Source: CAYYFX01 sp964571855 (GTDB taxonomy: Bacteria; ARS69). From it: DNA of 64,000 nt. Under the pieces are notes generated by a model. The model did not search any database, was not told the DNA's origin, and saw nothing but the letters and a program-made list of their open reading frames with translations. A program made the position numbers and the translations under genes. The stretch covers positions 95,290 to 159,289 of the forward strand of contig CAZNDO010000008.1 in NCBI GenBank assembly GCA_964571855.1. The letters run 5' to 3'. Positions 17,840 through 26,704 of this stretch are shown here, in pieces; positions within the stretch are counted from its first letter, which is position 1; each line of letters opens with the position of its first letter.

Positions 17840-18784
17840 TCAGGGAGCCCCCGGGCTCCCTTTCTCGTGGGGGGCGCGGGAGCGCGCCGCCGCGGCGCCG
17901 AGGAGGACGGCGAGGAGGCCGCCGCAGGCCAGCCCGAGCGCCGAGTGGAACAGGGCCAGGGCGAACCCCGTGGACAGCGGAACGCCCAGGGTGCCCAGCG
18001 CCAGGGCCGAGATCCCGTCCTGCGTGCCGAGGGGGAGCAGGGACAGCGTGCCCCCCAGGATGGCCGCGCCGGCCACGGCGGCCGCCTGCGCCGGATTGAC
18101 GGGCACGCCGCCCGCGCGGAGGATCGCGCCCAGGGAGGCGTACTGGAGGGTCCAGAAGGCCAGGGAGAGCGCGAAGAGCACGACGAGCCCGCGCGGGGCG
18201 CGCAGCAGCGCGGACAGTGCGTGGAGGTAGCGGCCGAGCGCCGCGCCGCTGCGCGGCAGCCGCGGGGCGAGTTCCGCGGCACGGCCCAGGACCGCCGGCA
18301 CGAACGGCAGGGCCACGAGCAGGATCGCGAGCACGACGGCGGCGGTGCGCGCCGCGCCGGACAGCTGGAGGCGGGCGCCCGCCGCGAAGGCGGCCGCGGG
18401 CACGAACGTCGCCAGCAGGGCCAGGAGGTGCGCGCCCCGCTCCGCGGTGAGCACGGAAAGGGTGACGGAGCGCGGGATGCCCGCGGCCCGCGCGAGGAGG
18501 AGCGCCGATGCGGGCTCCCCGGACTTCGCGGGGGCCACGTTGGCGAGGACGAAGCCGAGCGCGAGCGGCGGGGCCAGCGTGCGCAGCGGGGGCGCGGCGT
18601 CCCCGAGCAGGCGGCGCCATGCGAGCACGCGCACGCCGAGGCACGCGTAGTAGCAGGCCACGGCGACGGCGATGCCGCGCGGATCCACGGAACCCCACAC
18701 GGCCGCGATGGTCCCGAAGCCGGCGGCGCGGGCGAGCGCGAGCACGAGGGCGAGCGAGGCGGCGATGACGACCCAGCGGCGCAC
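17840..18784 (-). CDS. UPF0104 / LPG-synthase-TM family integral membrane protein
   Basis: This is the only gene I accept on the minus strand. The 314-residue protein is nearly all membrane helices. It has family landmarks such as ANVAPAKSGEPASALLL, a GERGAHLL-like TAERGAHLL and a GTQDGISALALG loop. It is a distant paralog of the protein at 1259-2155 and likewise lacks the soluble MprF synthase domain. GTG 18784 is the likely start because upstream codons are not protein-like. It is convergent with the radical SAM operon and divergent from the glycan locus. Transport or flipping of a lipid-linked substrate is a family-based guess. Confidence 0.78.
   Translation of the reverse strand: MRRWVVIAASLALVLALARAAGFGTIAAVWGSVDPRGIAVAVACYYACLGVRVLAWRRLLGDAAPPLRTLAPPLALGFVLANVAPAKSGEPASALLLARAAGIPRSVTLSVLTAERGAHLLALLATFVPAAAFAAGARLQLSGAARTAAVVLAILLVALPFVPAVLGRAAELAPRLPRSGAALGRYLHALSALLRAPRGLVVLFALSLAFWTLQYASLGAILRAGGVPVNPAQAAAVAGAAILGGTLSLLPLGTQDGISALALGTLGVPLSTGFALALFHSALGLACGGLLAVLLGAAAARSRAPHEKGSPGAP
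17842..17864 (+). terminator. Probable intrinsic terminator after the radical SAM operon
   Basis: An 8-bp GC-rich stem (17842-17849 with 17854-17861, sequence AGGGAGCC/GGCTCCCT, 4-base loop) is followed by TTTCTC. The T-run is short, so efficiency is uncertain. The hairpin overlaps the last codons of the convergent minus-strand gene. Confidence 0.5.
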
Positions 18785-18865
18785 GGCGGATCCTCGGGAG
18801 GATGGGACGGTGCAGCGTAACGGAATCCGGGCCGGCGACAAGGCCGGCGGCGGGGGTGTGCGCGC
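18785..18865. other. Divergent intergenic region
   Basis: These 81 bases separate the minus-strand membrane protein from the large + strand glycan locus and should hold both promoters. I see no sequence close to a -35/-10 pair in either direction, and no operator-like repeat except a short GC-rich inverted repeat around GCCGGCGACAAGGCCGGC. Confidence 0.4.
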
Positions 18866-20623
18866 GTGTGGGCGGTGACGGCCACGGGGCTGGCGGCCGG
18901 CGTGGTCGCCGGGTTGCTCGACGGCGCGAGCATCGTCCGCGAGAATCCGGCGTCGGTGCCGGGCGCGGCGGCCGCCGTGCGCTTCGTCGCGTGCAGCACG
19001 GCCCTGTACGGGCTCGCCGGCGGCGCGGCCGGCTTCCTGGCCGGCATGTCGCGCGCCCTGACCGGGCGCCCGCGGCCGGGCACCGTGGCCGGGCTCGCGC
19101 TCGCGCTCGGGCTCTTCCTGTGGTGCGGCGTGCGGGTGCACGTGCGGTGGTTCTTCGGCGAGCCGATCCTCTCGCCCGGGAGCCTGGCCGCGAACGCCGG
19201 CCTGCTGGCCGGCGCGACGCTGATCGCGCTGCTGCTCCGCGCGCCGCTCCGCGCCTTCGCCTCGTGGTCCGCGAGCCGGACCGGCCTGCGCGTGACCGGA
19301 TCCGCGCTGTTCCTGGCGTGCGCCGTCGCCGCCGCGCCCACCGTGGCGCGCGGCCCCGCGCCGGAGCCGCGCCGGGCCCCGGCGGGCGCCCGCGACGTGC
19401 TGCTCGTCACCCTGGACACGACGCGCGCCGATCACCTTTCCGTCTTCGGCTACCCGCGGGGCACCACGCCGTGGATCGATCGCCACGCGCGGCTCGGCGG
19501 GGTGGACGTGCTTTGGGCGACGGTGCCGCTGACGAATCCCAGCCACTGCTCGCTGCTCACGGGACTCTCCCCGCGGGCGCACGGCGTCCGGAACAACGGG
19601 ACCGCGCTGGGGGAGGACGTGCCGACGATCGTCGAGTCGCTCGCGGCGGAGGGCTTCCGGTGCGGCGCGTTCGTCAGCGGGATCCCGCTGAAGGCCGGGC
19701 TGTCGGGGCTGGCCGGCGGCTTCGCCACGTACGACGACGCCTTCTCGCCGTTCGAGCGCGTCCACCCGCTGCTCACGTCGCTGGCGCTCGTGCGCGCGGC
19801 GGATCGCGTGCTTCCGGGGGACCTGCTGGAGCGGCGCGCGACGCACACCGTGGACGCCGCCGTCGCGTGGCTCGAGGCCACGCCGTCGCCGCGCTTCCTG
19901 TGGGTGCACCTCTTCGATCCGCACACGCCGTACCACGCGGACGCGCCCCTGCGGCACCGCTTCGCGCGGGAGTCGCCGTCGTGGACGGCGGCGGGTCGGC
20001 CCGCGACCGGCTGGCCGATCGCCGACTACGACGCGGAGGTGCGCGGCACCGACCGCGCCGTGGGCCGGCTCCTGCGCGCGTTCGAGGAGGCCGCGCCCGG
20101 AGGCGCCGCGTTCGTGACCGCGGACCACGGCGAGGGGCTGCTGCAGCACGGGGACCTCACGCACGGCGCGCTGCTGTTCGAGGAGGACCTGCGCATCCCG
20201 TGGGTCGCCGGCTCGGCCGACGGCGTGGCGCCGGGCGCGACCGGGCGGCTCGTGGGCGCCGCGCCCCCGCGCTCCGGGGCCGACGTGGCCGGCTTTCTCG
20301 TGGCGGCCGCGTACGGGCGCCCGTTCCCGGAAGCCGGCGGGGCCCCGGTGGTGGCGGAGACGTTTCCCCCGGAGGGGCGCGGGCGCCGGTCGGCGGTCGT
20401 GGGGGTCTTGCCGGACGGCACGATCGGGAAGACGCTCACGGACTGGGACCTCGGGACCGCGGAGGCGTTCGTGTTGAGCGCCGACCCGGGCGAGACCGCG
20501 CCCGGCGCGGCGACGGGGACGGCATGGGCGGGACTGCGCCCGGCCGCGCCGGACGACGTGCCCGAGGCGGTCCTGGATCCCGAGGTGGAGCGCCGCCTGC
20601 GCGCGCTGGGGTACGTGCACTGA
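18866..20623 (+). CDS. Membrane-anchored sulfatase-like (alkaline phosphatase superfamily) hydrolase
   Basis: Residues 1-160 contain about four membrane helices; the rest is a periplasmic alkaline-phosphatase-superfamily domain. Metal and active-site elements are LDTTRAD (183-189), TNPSHCSLLTG (from 223), FDPHTPYH and TADHGEG. The nucleophile position is Thr223, not the Cys/Ser-x-Pro-x-Arg of formylglycine sulfatases, so it should not depend on FGly maturation. Relatives act as phosphodiesterases or transferases on cell-surface substrates. GTG 18866 opens the glycan locus; the downstream gene shares one base with its stop. Confidence 0.8.
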   Translation: MWAVTATGLAAGVVAGLLDGASIVRENPASVPGAAAAVRFVACSTALYGLAGGAAGFLAGMSRALTGRPRPGTVAGLALALGLFLWCGVRVHVRWFFGEPILSPGSLAANAGLLAGATLIALLLRAPLRAFASWSASRTGLRVTGSALFLACAVAAAPTVARGPAPEPRRAPAGARDVLLVTLDTTRADHLSVFGYPRGTTPWIDRHARLGGVDVLWATVPLTNPSHCSLLTGLSPRAHGVRNNGTALGEDVPTIVESLAAEGFRCGAFVSGIPLKAGLSGLAGGFATYDDAFSPFERVHPLLTSLALVRAADRVLPGDLLERRATHTVDAAVAWLEATPSPRFLWVHLFDPHTPYHADAPLRHRFARESPSWTAAGRPATGWPIADYDAEVRGTDRAVGRLLRAFEEAAPGGAAFVTADHGEGLLQHGDLTHGALLFEEDLRIPWVAGSADGVAPGATGRLVGAAPPRSGADVAGFLVAAAYGRPFPEAGGAPVVAETFPPEGRGRRSAVVGVLPDGTIGKTLTDWDLGTAEAFVLSADPGETAPGAATGTAWAGLRPAAPDDVPEAVLDPEVERRLRALGYVH

Positions 20624-21744
20624 TGCGGATCCTCATGCTGTCGTCGGTGGAGCACCAGTCCGGGAGCGCGCTCCGGTTCCGCGCGCTCGCCGGCGCGCTG
20701 GCGCGCCGCGGCCACGACGTGCACCTGCTCGAGCCCGCGGTGCCGGGCACCGCGCCCGAGACGCCCGAGGGTGTGCGCCGCCACCCCTGCCCGCGGCTCC
20801 CCGTCGCGCCCGAGTGGCAGGCCCCGCTGTGGGCGGCGCACGGGGCGGGCGCCGTGCTCGCGCTGCGCCCCGAGATCTGCTGGACGCTGAAGGCGCTCCC
20901 CAACGTGTGGCTTCCGGCGAAGCTCGCGCGCCGCCTGGGCGCGCACGTGGCGGTCGATCTCGACGACCTGGACGAGGCGTACTACCCGGAGGGCCTCGCG
21001 CGCCGGATCGTGGGCGGGTTCTTCCGCGCGGCCGCGCGCGCGGCCGACGACGTGACCACGCACACGGAGCCGCTCCGCGAGCGCATCGCGGAGCTGCGCG
21101 GCGCGCGGGCGGCGCCGGTGTGGGTGGAGCAGCCGGTGGACGTGGCCCGCTTCACGCGGGCGACGGCGCCGCCGGGGCTGCGCGAGCGGCTCGGCCTCGA
21201 GGAAGGTCCCGTGATCCTGTACGCGGGGCACCTCGGTCCCGCGTCGGACCTCGGGGCGTTGCTGTCCGCGTTCCGCATCGTGGCCGTCGAGCGCTCCGAC
21301 GTGCGCCTCCTCGTGGTGGGCGACGGGCGGGACCGCGCGCGGCTGGAGGCCCTCGCGGCGGAGATCCTGCCCGCGGGTCGCGTGCGCTTCGCGGGCGGCG
21401 TGCCGCACGACGAGGTCGCCGGCTACTTCGCGCTCGCCGACGTGGCGTCGAACTACCTGGAGGACACCGAGGCGAACCGGCATCGCGCGTCGATCAAGCT
21501 GCGCGAGGCGCTGGCGGCCGGCGTCCCCGTGGTGACCTCGCGCACGCCGGACGCCCAGCGCTTCGCGGAGTTCGTCTCGTTCCCGGAGGCGCCGGGCGCG
21601 GCGGCGTTCGCGGCCGCGCTGCTGCACGCGCTGGACGCCCCGCGCCGCGACGCGGCGGCGCGCGGCGCGGCCTGGCTCGCCGAGCACGGAACGGCGGACG
21701 TGGCGATCCGCGCGCTGGCCGAGCGGTGGGAGGCGCGCGCGTGA
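20623..21744 (+). CDS. GT4-family glycosyltransferase
   Basis: The 373-residue GT-B protein has an N-terminal LRFRALAGALARRGHDV acceptor-side motif. Its C-terminal donor half begins near VILYAGHLGPASDL and contains RASIKLREALAAGVPVV, the variant of EX7E seen in GT4 enzymes. An acidic DLDDLDEAYYPEG segment near residue 115 is a feature of this subfamily. Donor and acceptor are unknown. It starts at ATG 20623, sharing one base with the preceding stop, and overlaps the next GT2 gene by four bases. Confidence 0.86.
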   Translation: MRILMLSSVEHQSGSALRFRALAGALARRGHDVHLLEPAVPGTAPETPEGVRRHPCPRLPVAPEWQAPLWAAHGAGAVLALRPEICWTLKALPNVWLPAKLARRLGAHVAVDLDDLDEAYYPEGLARRIVGGFFRAAARAADDVTTHTEPLRERIAELRGARAAPVWVEQPVDVARFTRATAPPGLRERLGLEEGPVILYAGHLGPASDLGALLSAFRIVAVERSDVRLLVVGDGRDRARLEALAAEILPAGRVRFAGGVPHDEVAGYFALADVASNYLEDTEANRHRASIKLREALAAGVPVVTSRTPDAQRFAEFVSFPEAPGAAAFAAALLHALDAPRRDAAARGAAWLAEHGTADVAIRALAERWEARA

Positions 21745-22718
21745 GCGCGCCCGGCGTGTCCGTGGTCGTGGCGGCGTACGACGCGGCGGCCACGCTGCCG
21801 CGCCTGCTCGCCGCCCTCGCCGCGCAGGCGGCGCCGCCGGACGAGGTGATCGTGGTGGACGACGGATCGACGGACGGCACGGCGGCGCTGGCGGAGCGCG
21901 CGGGCGTCCGCGTGCTGCGGCAGGCGAACGCGGGGCCGGCGGCCGCGCGCAACCGCGGGTGGCGCGCGGCCGCCGGGGGCATCGTGCTGTTCACGGACTC
22001 GGACTGCGTGCCGCGGCGGGACTGGACCGCGCGGCTCGCCGCCGGCATCGGCCGCGGCTTCGAGGTCTGCGGCGGGACGTACGGGATCGCAAACCCGGGA
22101 TCGTGGCTGGCGGAGACCGTGCAGGCGGAGATCGCGTGGCGGCACGCGCGCTTCGGCGCCGAGCTGGACTTCGCCGGCTCCTACAACTTCGGGGCCACGC
22201 GGCACGCGCTGGAGGCCGTCGGCGGCTTCGACGAGTCGTACCCCGCGCCCAGCGGCGAGGACAACGACCTGTCGTACCGACTGCGCGACGCCGGCTTCCG
22301 CATCCGCTTCGTCCCCGACGCGGTGGTGGACCACCACCACCCGGTGTCGCTGCGCCGCTACCTGCGGGAGCAGGCGCGGCACGGGGAGTGGCGGGTCGCG
22401 CTGTACCGCCGGCACCCGCGGCGCGTGCGCGGGGACGCGTACGCCGGCCCGGAGGAGCTGGCGGCCCCGCCGCTTGCCATGGCCGCGGTGGCGCTCGTGC
22501 TCGTGGCGCCGTGGCGGCCGGCGGCGCTCGGTGCGGCGGCGCTGGCCGCGTCGCTGGTGCTCGCCCTGCACGGCGTGCTCGCGCTGCGCGTGGCGCGGCA
22601 CGCGCGCTCGACCACGCCGCTCGCGCTCGCGCTCGTGGGGTCGCTCCGCACGTGGGCCCGCGGGTTCGGCCTCGTGCGCGGCGTGCTGCGCGCGGGGCGC
22701 GGGGGCGCCCGGACGTGA
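21741..22718 (+). CDS. GT2-family glycosyltransferase with C-terminal membrane helices
   Basis: The 325-residue protein begins with a GT-A fold: VVVAAYDAAATLPRLL, VVDDGSTDGT (near residue 38), the DXD-type FTDSDC, and GGFDE with SGEDNDLSYRLRDAG at the acceptor site. Residues about 240-285 form two hydrophobic helices, consistent with membrane association. It resembles enzymes that extend O-antigen-like chains. Both ends overlap neighbours by four bases (GTGA). The exact linkage is not predictable. Confidence 0.86.
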   Translation: MSAPGVSVVVAAYDAAATLPRLLAALAAQAAPPDEVIVVDDGSTDGTAALAERAGVRVLRQANAGPAAARNRGWRAAAGGIVLFTDSDCVPRRDWTARLAAGIGRGFEVCGGTYGIANPGSWLAETVQAEIAWRHARFGAELDFAGSYNFGATRHALEAVGGFDESYPAPSGEDNDLSYRLRDAGFRIRFVPDAVVDHHHPVSLRRYLREQARHGEWRVALYRRHPRRVRGDAYAGPEELAAPPLAMAAVALVLVAPWRPAALGAAALAASLVLALHGVLALRVARHARSTTPLALALVGSLRTWARGFGLVRGVLRAGRGGART

Positions 22719-23437
22719 GGGTGCTGGCGGTCGTTCCCGCGTACAACGAGGCGGCCACGGTGGCGGACGTCGTGGCCGGGCTGCGCGGGGTCGGCGGCCT
22801 GGACGTGGTCGTGGTGAACGACGGATCGCTCGACGACACCGCCGCCCGCGCGCGCGCGGCCGGCGCCACCGTGCTGGACCTCCCGGTGAACCTCGGGATC
22901 GGCGGGGCGGTGCAGTGCGGATTCCTGTACGCGTCGCGCGGGGGATGGGACGTGGCGGTGCAGGTGGACGCGGACGGCCAGCACCTCGCGGGGGAGATCG
23001 CGAAGCTGCTCGCGCCGCTCGCGGGCGGGCAGGCGGACCTCGTGCTCGGGTCGCGCTTCGTGGAGCGCACCGAGTACCGCGCGCCGTGGGCGCGGCGGCT
23101 CGGCATCCTGGCGTTCGCGGCGCTGGTCAGCGCGCTGACCGGGCAGCGCCTGCGCGACACCACGTCCGGGTTCCGCGCCGCTTCGGCGCCGGTGGTGCGA
23201 TACCTCGCGGCGCACTACCCGCAGGACTACCCGGAGGTGGAGTCGCTCGTGCTGCTGAAGCGGGCGGGCTTCCGGATCCGGGAGGTGCCGTGCCGGTTCG
23301 CGGAGCGGTCCGGCGGGCGCTCGTCCATCACGGCCGCGCGGTCCGCGTACTACGTGGTGAAGGTGACGCTGGCGGTGCTGGTCGGGCTGTTCCGGCGCGT
23401 CCCGCCCCGGGATGCGCCCGGGGACGGGGGAGACTGA
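22715..23437 (+). CDS. GT2 glycosyltransferase, polyprenyl-phosphate-sugar synthase-like (DPM/DPG type)
   Basis: This 240-residue protein has the compact dolichol-phosphate-mannose/glucose-synthase-like fold: VVPAYNEAATVADVV, VVNDGSLDDT, LPVNLGIGGAVQCGF and QVDADGQH with the DXD metal site, then DTTSGFRAAS and EVPCRFAERSGGRSSI. Such proteins load one sugar onto a polyprenyl phosphate for later use outside the membrane. It is the first of four similar enzymes in the locus. It is followed by a DUF2304 protein, an association I know from other polysaccharide loci. Confidence 0.86.
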   Translation: MRVLAVVPAYNEAATVADVVAGLRGVGGLDVVVVNDGSLDDTAARARAAGATVLDLPVNLGIGGAVQCGFLYASRGGWDVAVQVDADGQHLAGEIAKLLAPLAGGQADLVLGSRFVERTEYRAPWARRLGILAFAALVSALTGQRLRDTTSGFRAASAPVVRYLAAHYPQDYPEVESLVLLKRAGFRIREVPCRFAERSGGRSSITAARSAYYVVKVTLAVLVGLFRRVPPRDAPGDGGD

Positions 23438-23510
23438 CGCGACGTCGACCCCGTGCTACCCTCGCGGGCCGCGGGCGCGAGGCTCCGGGTCGCGCGAGGA
23501 GGCGGACGGC

Positions 23511-23855
23511 GTGGATCGCGTGCTGTGGGTGTCCGTGCTCGGATCGGGTCTCCTGCTGGCCGTGGTCCTGGAGTTGGTGCGCCGGCGGCGGCTGCGCGAG
23601 CAGTACGCCCTCCTGTGGATCTGTACCGGAGTCGTGCTGCTGGCCCTCTCGGGATCGCGCGGCCTCCTGGACCGCCTGGCCGGCGCGCTGGGCATCCGCT
23701 ATCCGCCCTCCGCGCTGTTCCTCGTGGGCTTCGGTTTCGGCCTGCTCATCCTCCTGCACTTCTCCGTCGTGCACTCGCGCCTGTCGCGGCAGGTGAAGAC
23801 GCTCGCCCAGGAGATCGCGCTGCTGAAGGAGCGGCGCGCGGCCGGCGACGAGTGA
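23511..23855 (+). CDS. DUF2304 small membrane protein
   Basis: The 114-residue protein has three hydrophobic helices (about residues 5-20, 32-50 and 65-88), followed by a charged, probably coiled-coil tail (SRLSRQVKTLAQEIALLKERR). The LREQYALLW segment after the first helix is the DUF2304 hallmark. DUF2304 genes commonly sit beside DPM-like GT2 genes, as here; a role as membrane partner of the synthase is inference. GTG 23511 is chosen because a GAGGAGG-type box lies about eight bases upstream and the longer frame is not protein-like. Confidence 0.82.
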   Translation: MDRVLWVSVLGSGLLLAVVLELVRRRRLREQYALLWICTGVVLLALSGSRGLLDRLAGALGIRYPPSALFLVGFGFGLLILLHFSVVHSRLSRQVKTLAQEIALLKERRAAGDE

Positions 23856-25999
23856 GCGCCGCGGCGGACGGGACGGCCGCGCCGCGCCGGCCGTGGGGCC
23901 GGTGGATCGCGGCCGTGGTGGTCGCGGGCCTGGTGCTGCGGTTCGCCTGGCCGTTGGCGGACATCCCGTCGCGCACGTCGTGGTCCAACGGCATCTACAC
24001 GGACCCCGCGGTCCTCGTGCACGCGGCGCGCAACGCCGCGCTGTTCGGCGAGTGGATCCGGGACTACAACCGCGACCTCTGGATCTTCCCGCTCGTGAAC
24101 GCGCTCACGTGGCTGGCGTACCTCCCGGCCGGGCCCGGGCGCCTCCCCACGGTGGCGCTGTCCGCGCTGGCCGGCGCGGCCACGATCGCCGTTCTCGCCT
24201 GGGCGCTGCGGCGCTCGCTCGGCCCGCGCGCGGCGCTGCTCGGCGCGGCGCTGTTCGCGTTCGCGAGCTTCCCGGTCATGTTCGCGCGCGTGCCGATCGC
24301 GGAGAACGTGACCGCGCTGCTGCTCGTGCTGTCGGCCGGCGCGGCGCTCGGGCGGTCGTGGCGGGCGCAGGCGGCCGCCGGCGCGCTGGCGGCGGCGGCC
24401 GTGCTGCTCGGGAAGATGCACGCCGCCGGGTTCGTGCCGGGGCTCCTCGTCTTCGCGGCGATGCGCGACCGTTCGCTCCGCGGCGCGGCGGCCGTCGCCG
24501 CCGGCGGGGTCGCCGTGTCGCTCGCATGGCTGTTCGCGCTCTTCCTCCCGCATCGGGAACAGATCCTCGCGCACGTGGCGCAGCAGTCCACCGGGCTGCA
24601 CGGCTCGCTGCCGCTGCTGGAGTCCCTCCCGCGCGGCCTCGGCGAGTTCTACAACGCCGTGCGCCGCTCGTGGTTCTTCTTCCGCATGCCGGTGGCGGGA
24701 ACGGTGGGCGGCCTGTTCGTGATGTGGGCCCTGCTCAACGGCCCGGCGCGCCGCGCGCGCCTCGCGGACGGCACCCTGCTCTGGGCCCTGGTCTTCGCGT
24801 CCCAGTGGATCTACTTCGCGCTGCTCCCGTACAAGGCGCCGCGCTACTACGTGCTGCTCGCGCCGTTCCTCGCCGGCGCGGCCGCGGCCGGGCTGGAGCT
24901 CGCGCTGCGGTGCCCCGGGTTCCGGTTGCGGGCGCCGGCGGGGTTCGGGGAGCACGCGCCGATCGCGCTCTGGATCTACTCCTTCGCGTTCACGGCGATC
25001 GACGCGATCAAGCACGCGGCGTCCATCGCCCTGGACTGGCTCACGCTGCCGCCGGCGCGGATCTCGCCGCAGGCCTACGACGCGGCCGTCGGCGTGTTCG
25101 CTCGGTTGGACACGTTCCGCCAGGGGCTGATCGGGGCGGGCGCGTGCGGCATCGTGCTGTACGTCCTCGTGCTGTGGTGCCCCGAGATCCTGCGCGCGCT
25201 GCGCCGCGGCGCGGAGATCCCGGCGGCGGCCCTGCGGCGCGGCGTGGTCGCGGCGGTGGCGATCGAGGTCGGGATCGGGCTGGCGGCGTGGGCGTGGTTC
25301 GCGGCGCACCGGACCACGTCCCTGGAGGACCTGAAGTCGTCCTTCCCGCACATGATCGCGCCGGACGCGGTCATCCTGGGGCCGCTGGCGCCCACGCTCA
25401 CGCAGGATTCCGGCTTCGTCTGCCTGCCGTACTTCGGGCCGCCCGGCTCGCCGGACCTCCTGGCCCGCTACGGGGTGACGCACCTGTTCGTGGGCGGCAA
25501 GGGGGACCGCGACATCCTGGAGCAGCGATTCCCGGGGCTCCTGGACTCCACCCGCGTCGTGCAGGTGTGGCCGTTGCGGACGCTGTTCGCCTCCACCGTG
25601 GAGCTGCGCCGGCTCCCGCGGGAGTGGAACGGGGCGCGCCTGAGCGGCTACGAGCCCACGGCCTACGAGGAGGCGGCCGGCGCGGCCGCGGCGGGGCGCT
25701 GGGAGGAAGCCCTTGCCGGTTTCCGCAAGTTCCGGCAAGAGGGCGGCACGGAGACCCCGGAGCTCGTCTCGCTGGAAGCCGTCTGCTGGTTTAAACTCGA
25801 ACGTTACGACATGGCGGAGGAACTCCTGGAAACGGCCATCCTGGCCCGTCCGGGCGACCCGCTGAACTGGCGGAACCTGGGCGTCCTGCACCTGCGGCGC
25901 GGGGACCGCGCCGCCGCCCTGGACGCGTTGATGAGGTCGTTCCGGCTGGATCCGGAGAACGACGACCTCCGGAAGATGATCGAGGAGCTCCGCCGGTGA
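23852..25999 (+). CDS. GT-C-type membrane glycosyltransferase (ArnT/PMT-like) with C-terminal TPR tail
   Basis: The 715-residue protein has about ten to twelve membrane helices in residues 20-500. The first extracytoplasmic loop (residues about 45-75) carries an acidic YTDPAVLVHAARNAALFGEW segment, the usual place for the catalytic Asp of GT-C enzymes. A soluble part follows, with tetratricopeptide-like repeats from about residue 610 (for example EELLETAILARPGDPLNWRN). GT-C enzymes use polyprenyl-phosphate sugars, and such donors could come from the adjacent synthases. The acceptor is unknown. It starts at GTG 23852, overlapping DUF2304. Confidence 0.78.
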   Translation: MSAAADGTAAPRRPWGRWIAAVVVAGLVLRFAWPLADIPSRTSWSNGIYTDPAVLVHAARNAALFGEWIRDYNRDLWIFPLVNALTWLAYLPAGPGRLPTVALSALAGAATIAVLAWALRRSLGPRAALLGAALFAFASFPVMFARVPIAENVTALLLVLSAGAALGRSWRAQAAAGALAAAAVLLGKMHAAGFVPGLLVFAAMRDRSLRGAAAVAAGGVAVSLAWLFALFLPHREQILAHVAQQSTGLHGSLPLLESLPRGLGEFYNAVRRSWFFFRMPVAGTVGGLFVMWALLNGPARRARLADGTLLWALVFASQWIYFALLPYKAPRYYVLLAPFLAGAAAAGLELALRCPGFRLRAPAGFGEHAPIALWIYSFAFTAIDAIKHAASIALDWLTLPPARISPQAYDAAVGVFARLDTFRQGLIGAGACGIVLYVLVLWCPEILRALRRGAEIPAAALRRGVVAAVAIEVGIGLAAWAWFAAHRTTSLEDLKSSFPHMIAPDAVILGPLAPTLTQDSGFVCLPYFGPPGSPDLLARYGVTHLFVGGKGDRDILEQRFPGLLDSTRVVQVWPLRTLFASTVELRRLPREWNGARLSGYEPTAYEEAAGAAAAGRWEEALAGFRKFRQEGGTETPELVSLEAVCWFKLERYDMAEELLETAILARPGDPLNWRNLGVLHLRRGDRAAALDALMRSFRLDPENDDLRKMIEELRR

Positions 26000-26682
26000 A
26001 GAAGCTGACCGTGATCATCCCCGTCTACAACGAGGAGCGCACGCTCGAGGAGATCGTGCGCCGCGTGCAGGCCGCGCCCTTCCCGCTGGAGAAGGAGATC
26101 CTCATCGTGGACGACTGTTCCCGCGACGGGACGGCCGCCATATTGCAGCGGCTGGAGGGCGGGAACGTCCGGTGCTTCCGGCACGAGGTGAACCGCGGCA
26201 AGGGCGCCGCCATCCGCACGGCGCAGCGGCATGTCACGGGGGACCTGGTGATCATCCAGGACGCGGACCTGGAGTACTACCCGGAGGAGTACGGGGTGCT
26301 CGCCGCGCCCATCCTGGACGGCCGCGCCGACGTGACGTACGGCACGCGCTTCCTGGGGACGCACCGCGTGTTCCTGTACTGGCACTACCTGGGGAACCAG
26401 GTGGTGACCTGGGTCACGAACGTGCTCTACAACACGATGCTCACGGACATGGAGACCTGCTTCAAGATGTGCCGCGCGGAGATCTTCACGTCCATGAAGC
26501 TGGAGACGAACCGGTTCGGGTTCGAGCCGGAGTTCACCGCGAAGATCTTCAAGCGCGGCTGCAAGGTGTACGAGGTCCCGATCTCCTACAACGGCCGGGG
26601 CTACGAGGAAGGGAAGAAGATCACGTGGCGCGACGGGATCGCCGCGCTCTGGTTCCTCCTCAAGTACCGCTTCAAGGACTGA
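25996..26682 (+). CDS. GT2 glycosyltransferase, polyprenyl-phosphate-sugar synthase-like
   Basis: This 228-residue soluble GT-A enzyme shows VIIPVYNEERTLEEIV, IVDDCSRDGT, NRGKGAAIRTA and the metal-binding QDADLEY, then DMETCFKMCRAEIF and a C-terminal GRGYEEGKKITWRDG segment. This last combination is typical of the DPM/DPG-synthase-like group without membrane helices. It probably makes a polyprenyl-phosphate hexose, but direct transfer to a glycan is possible. GTG 25996 overlaps the upstream membrane glycosyltransferase by four bases, which supports a donor-consumer pair. Confidence 0.86.
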   Translation: MKKLTVIIPVYNEERTLEEIVRRVQAAPFPLEKEILIVDDCSRDGTAAILQRLEGGNVRCFRHEVNRGKGAAIRTAQRHVTGDLVIIQDADLEYYPEEYGVLAAPILDGRADVTYGTRFLGTHRVFLYWHYLGNQVVTWVTNVLYNTMLTDMETCFKMCRAEIFTSMKLETNRFGFEPEFTAKIFKRGCKVYEVPISYNGRGYEEGKKITWRDGIAALWFLLKYRFKD

Positions 26683-26704
26683 GGAACGCGGGGGAAGACA
26701 GGTC

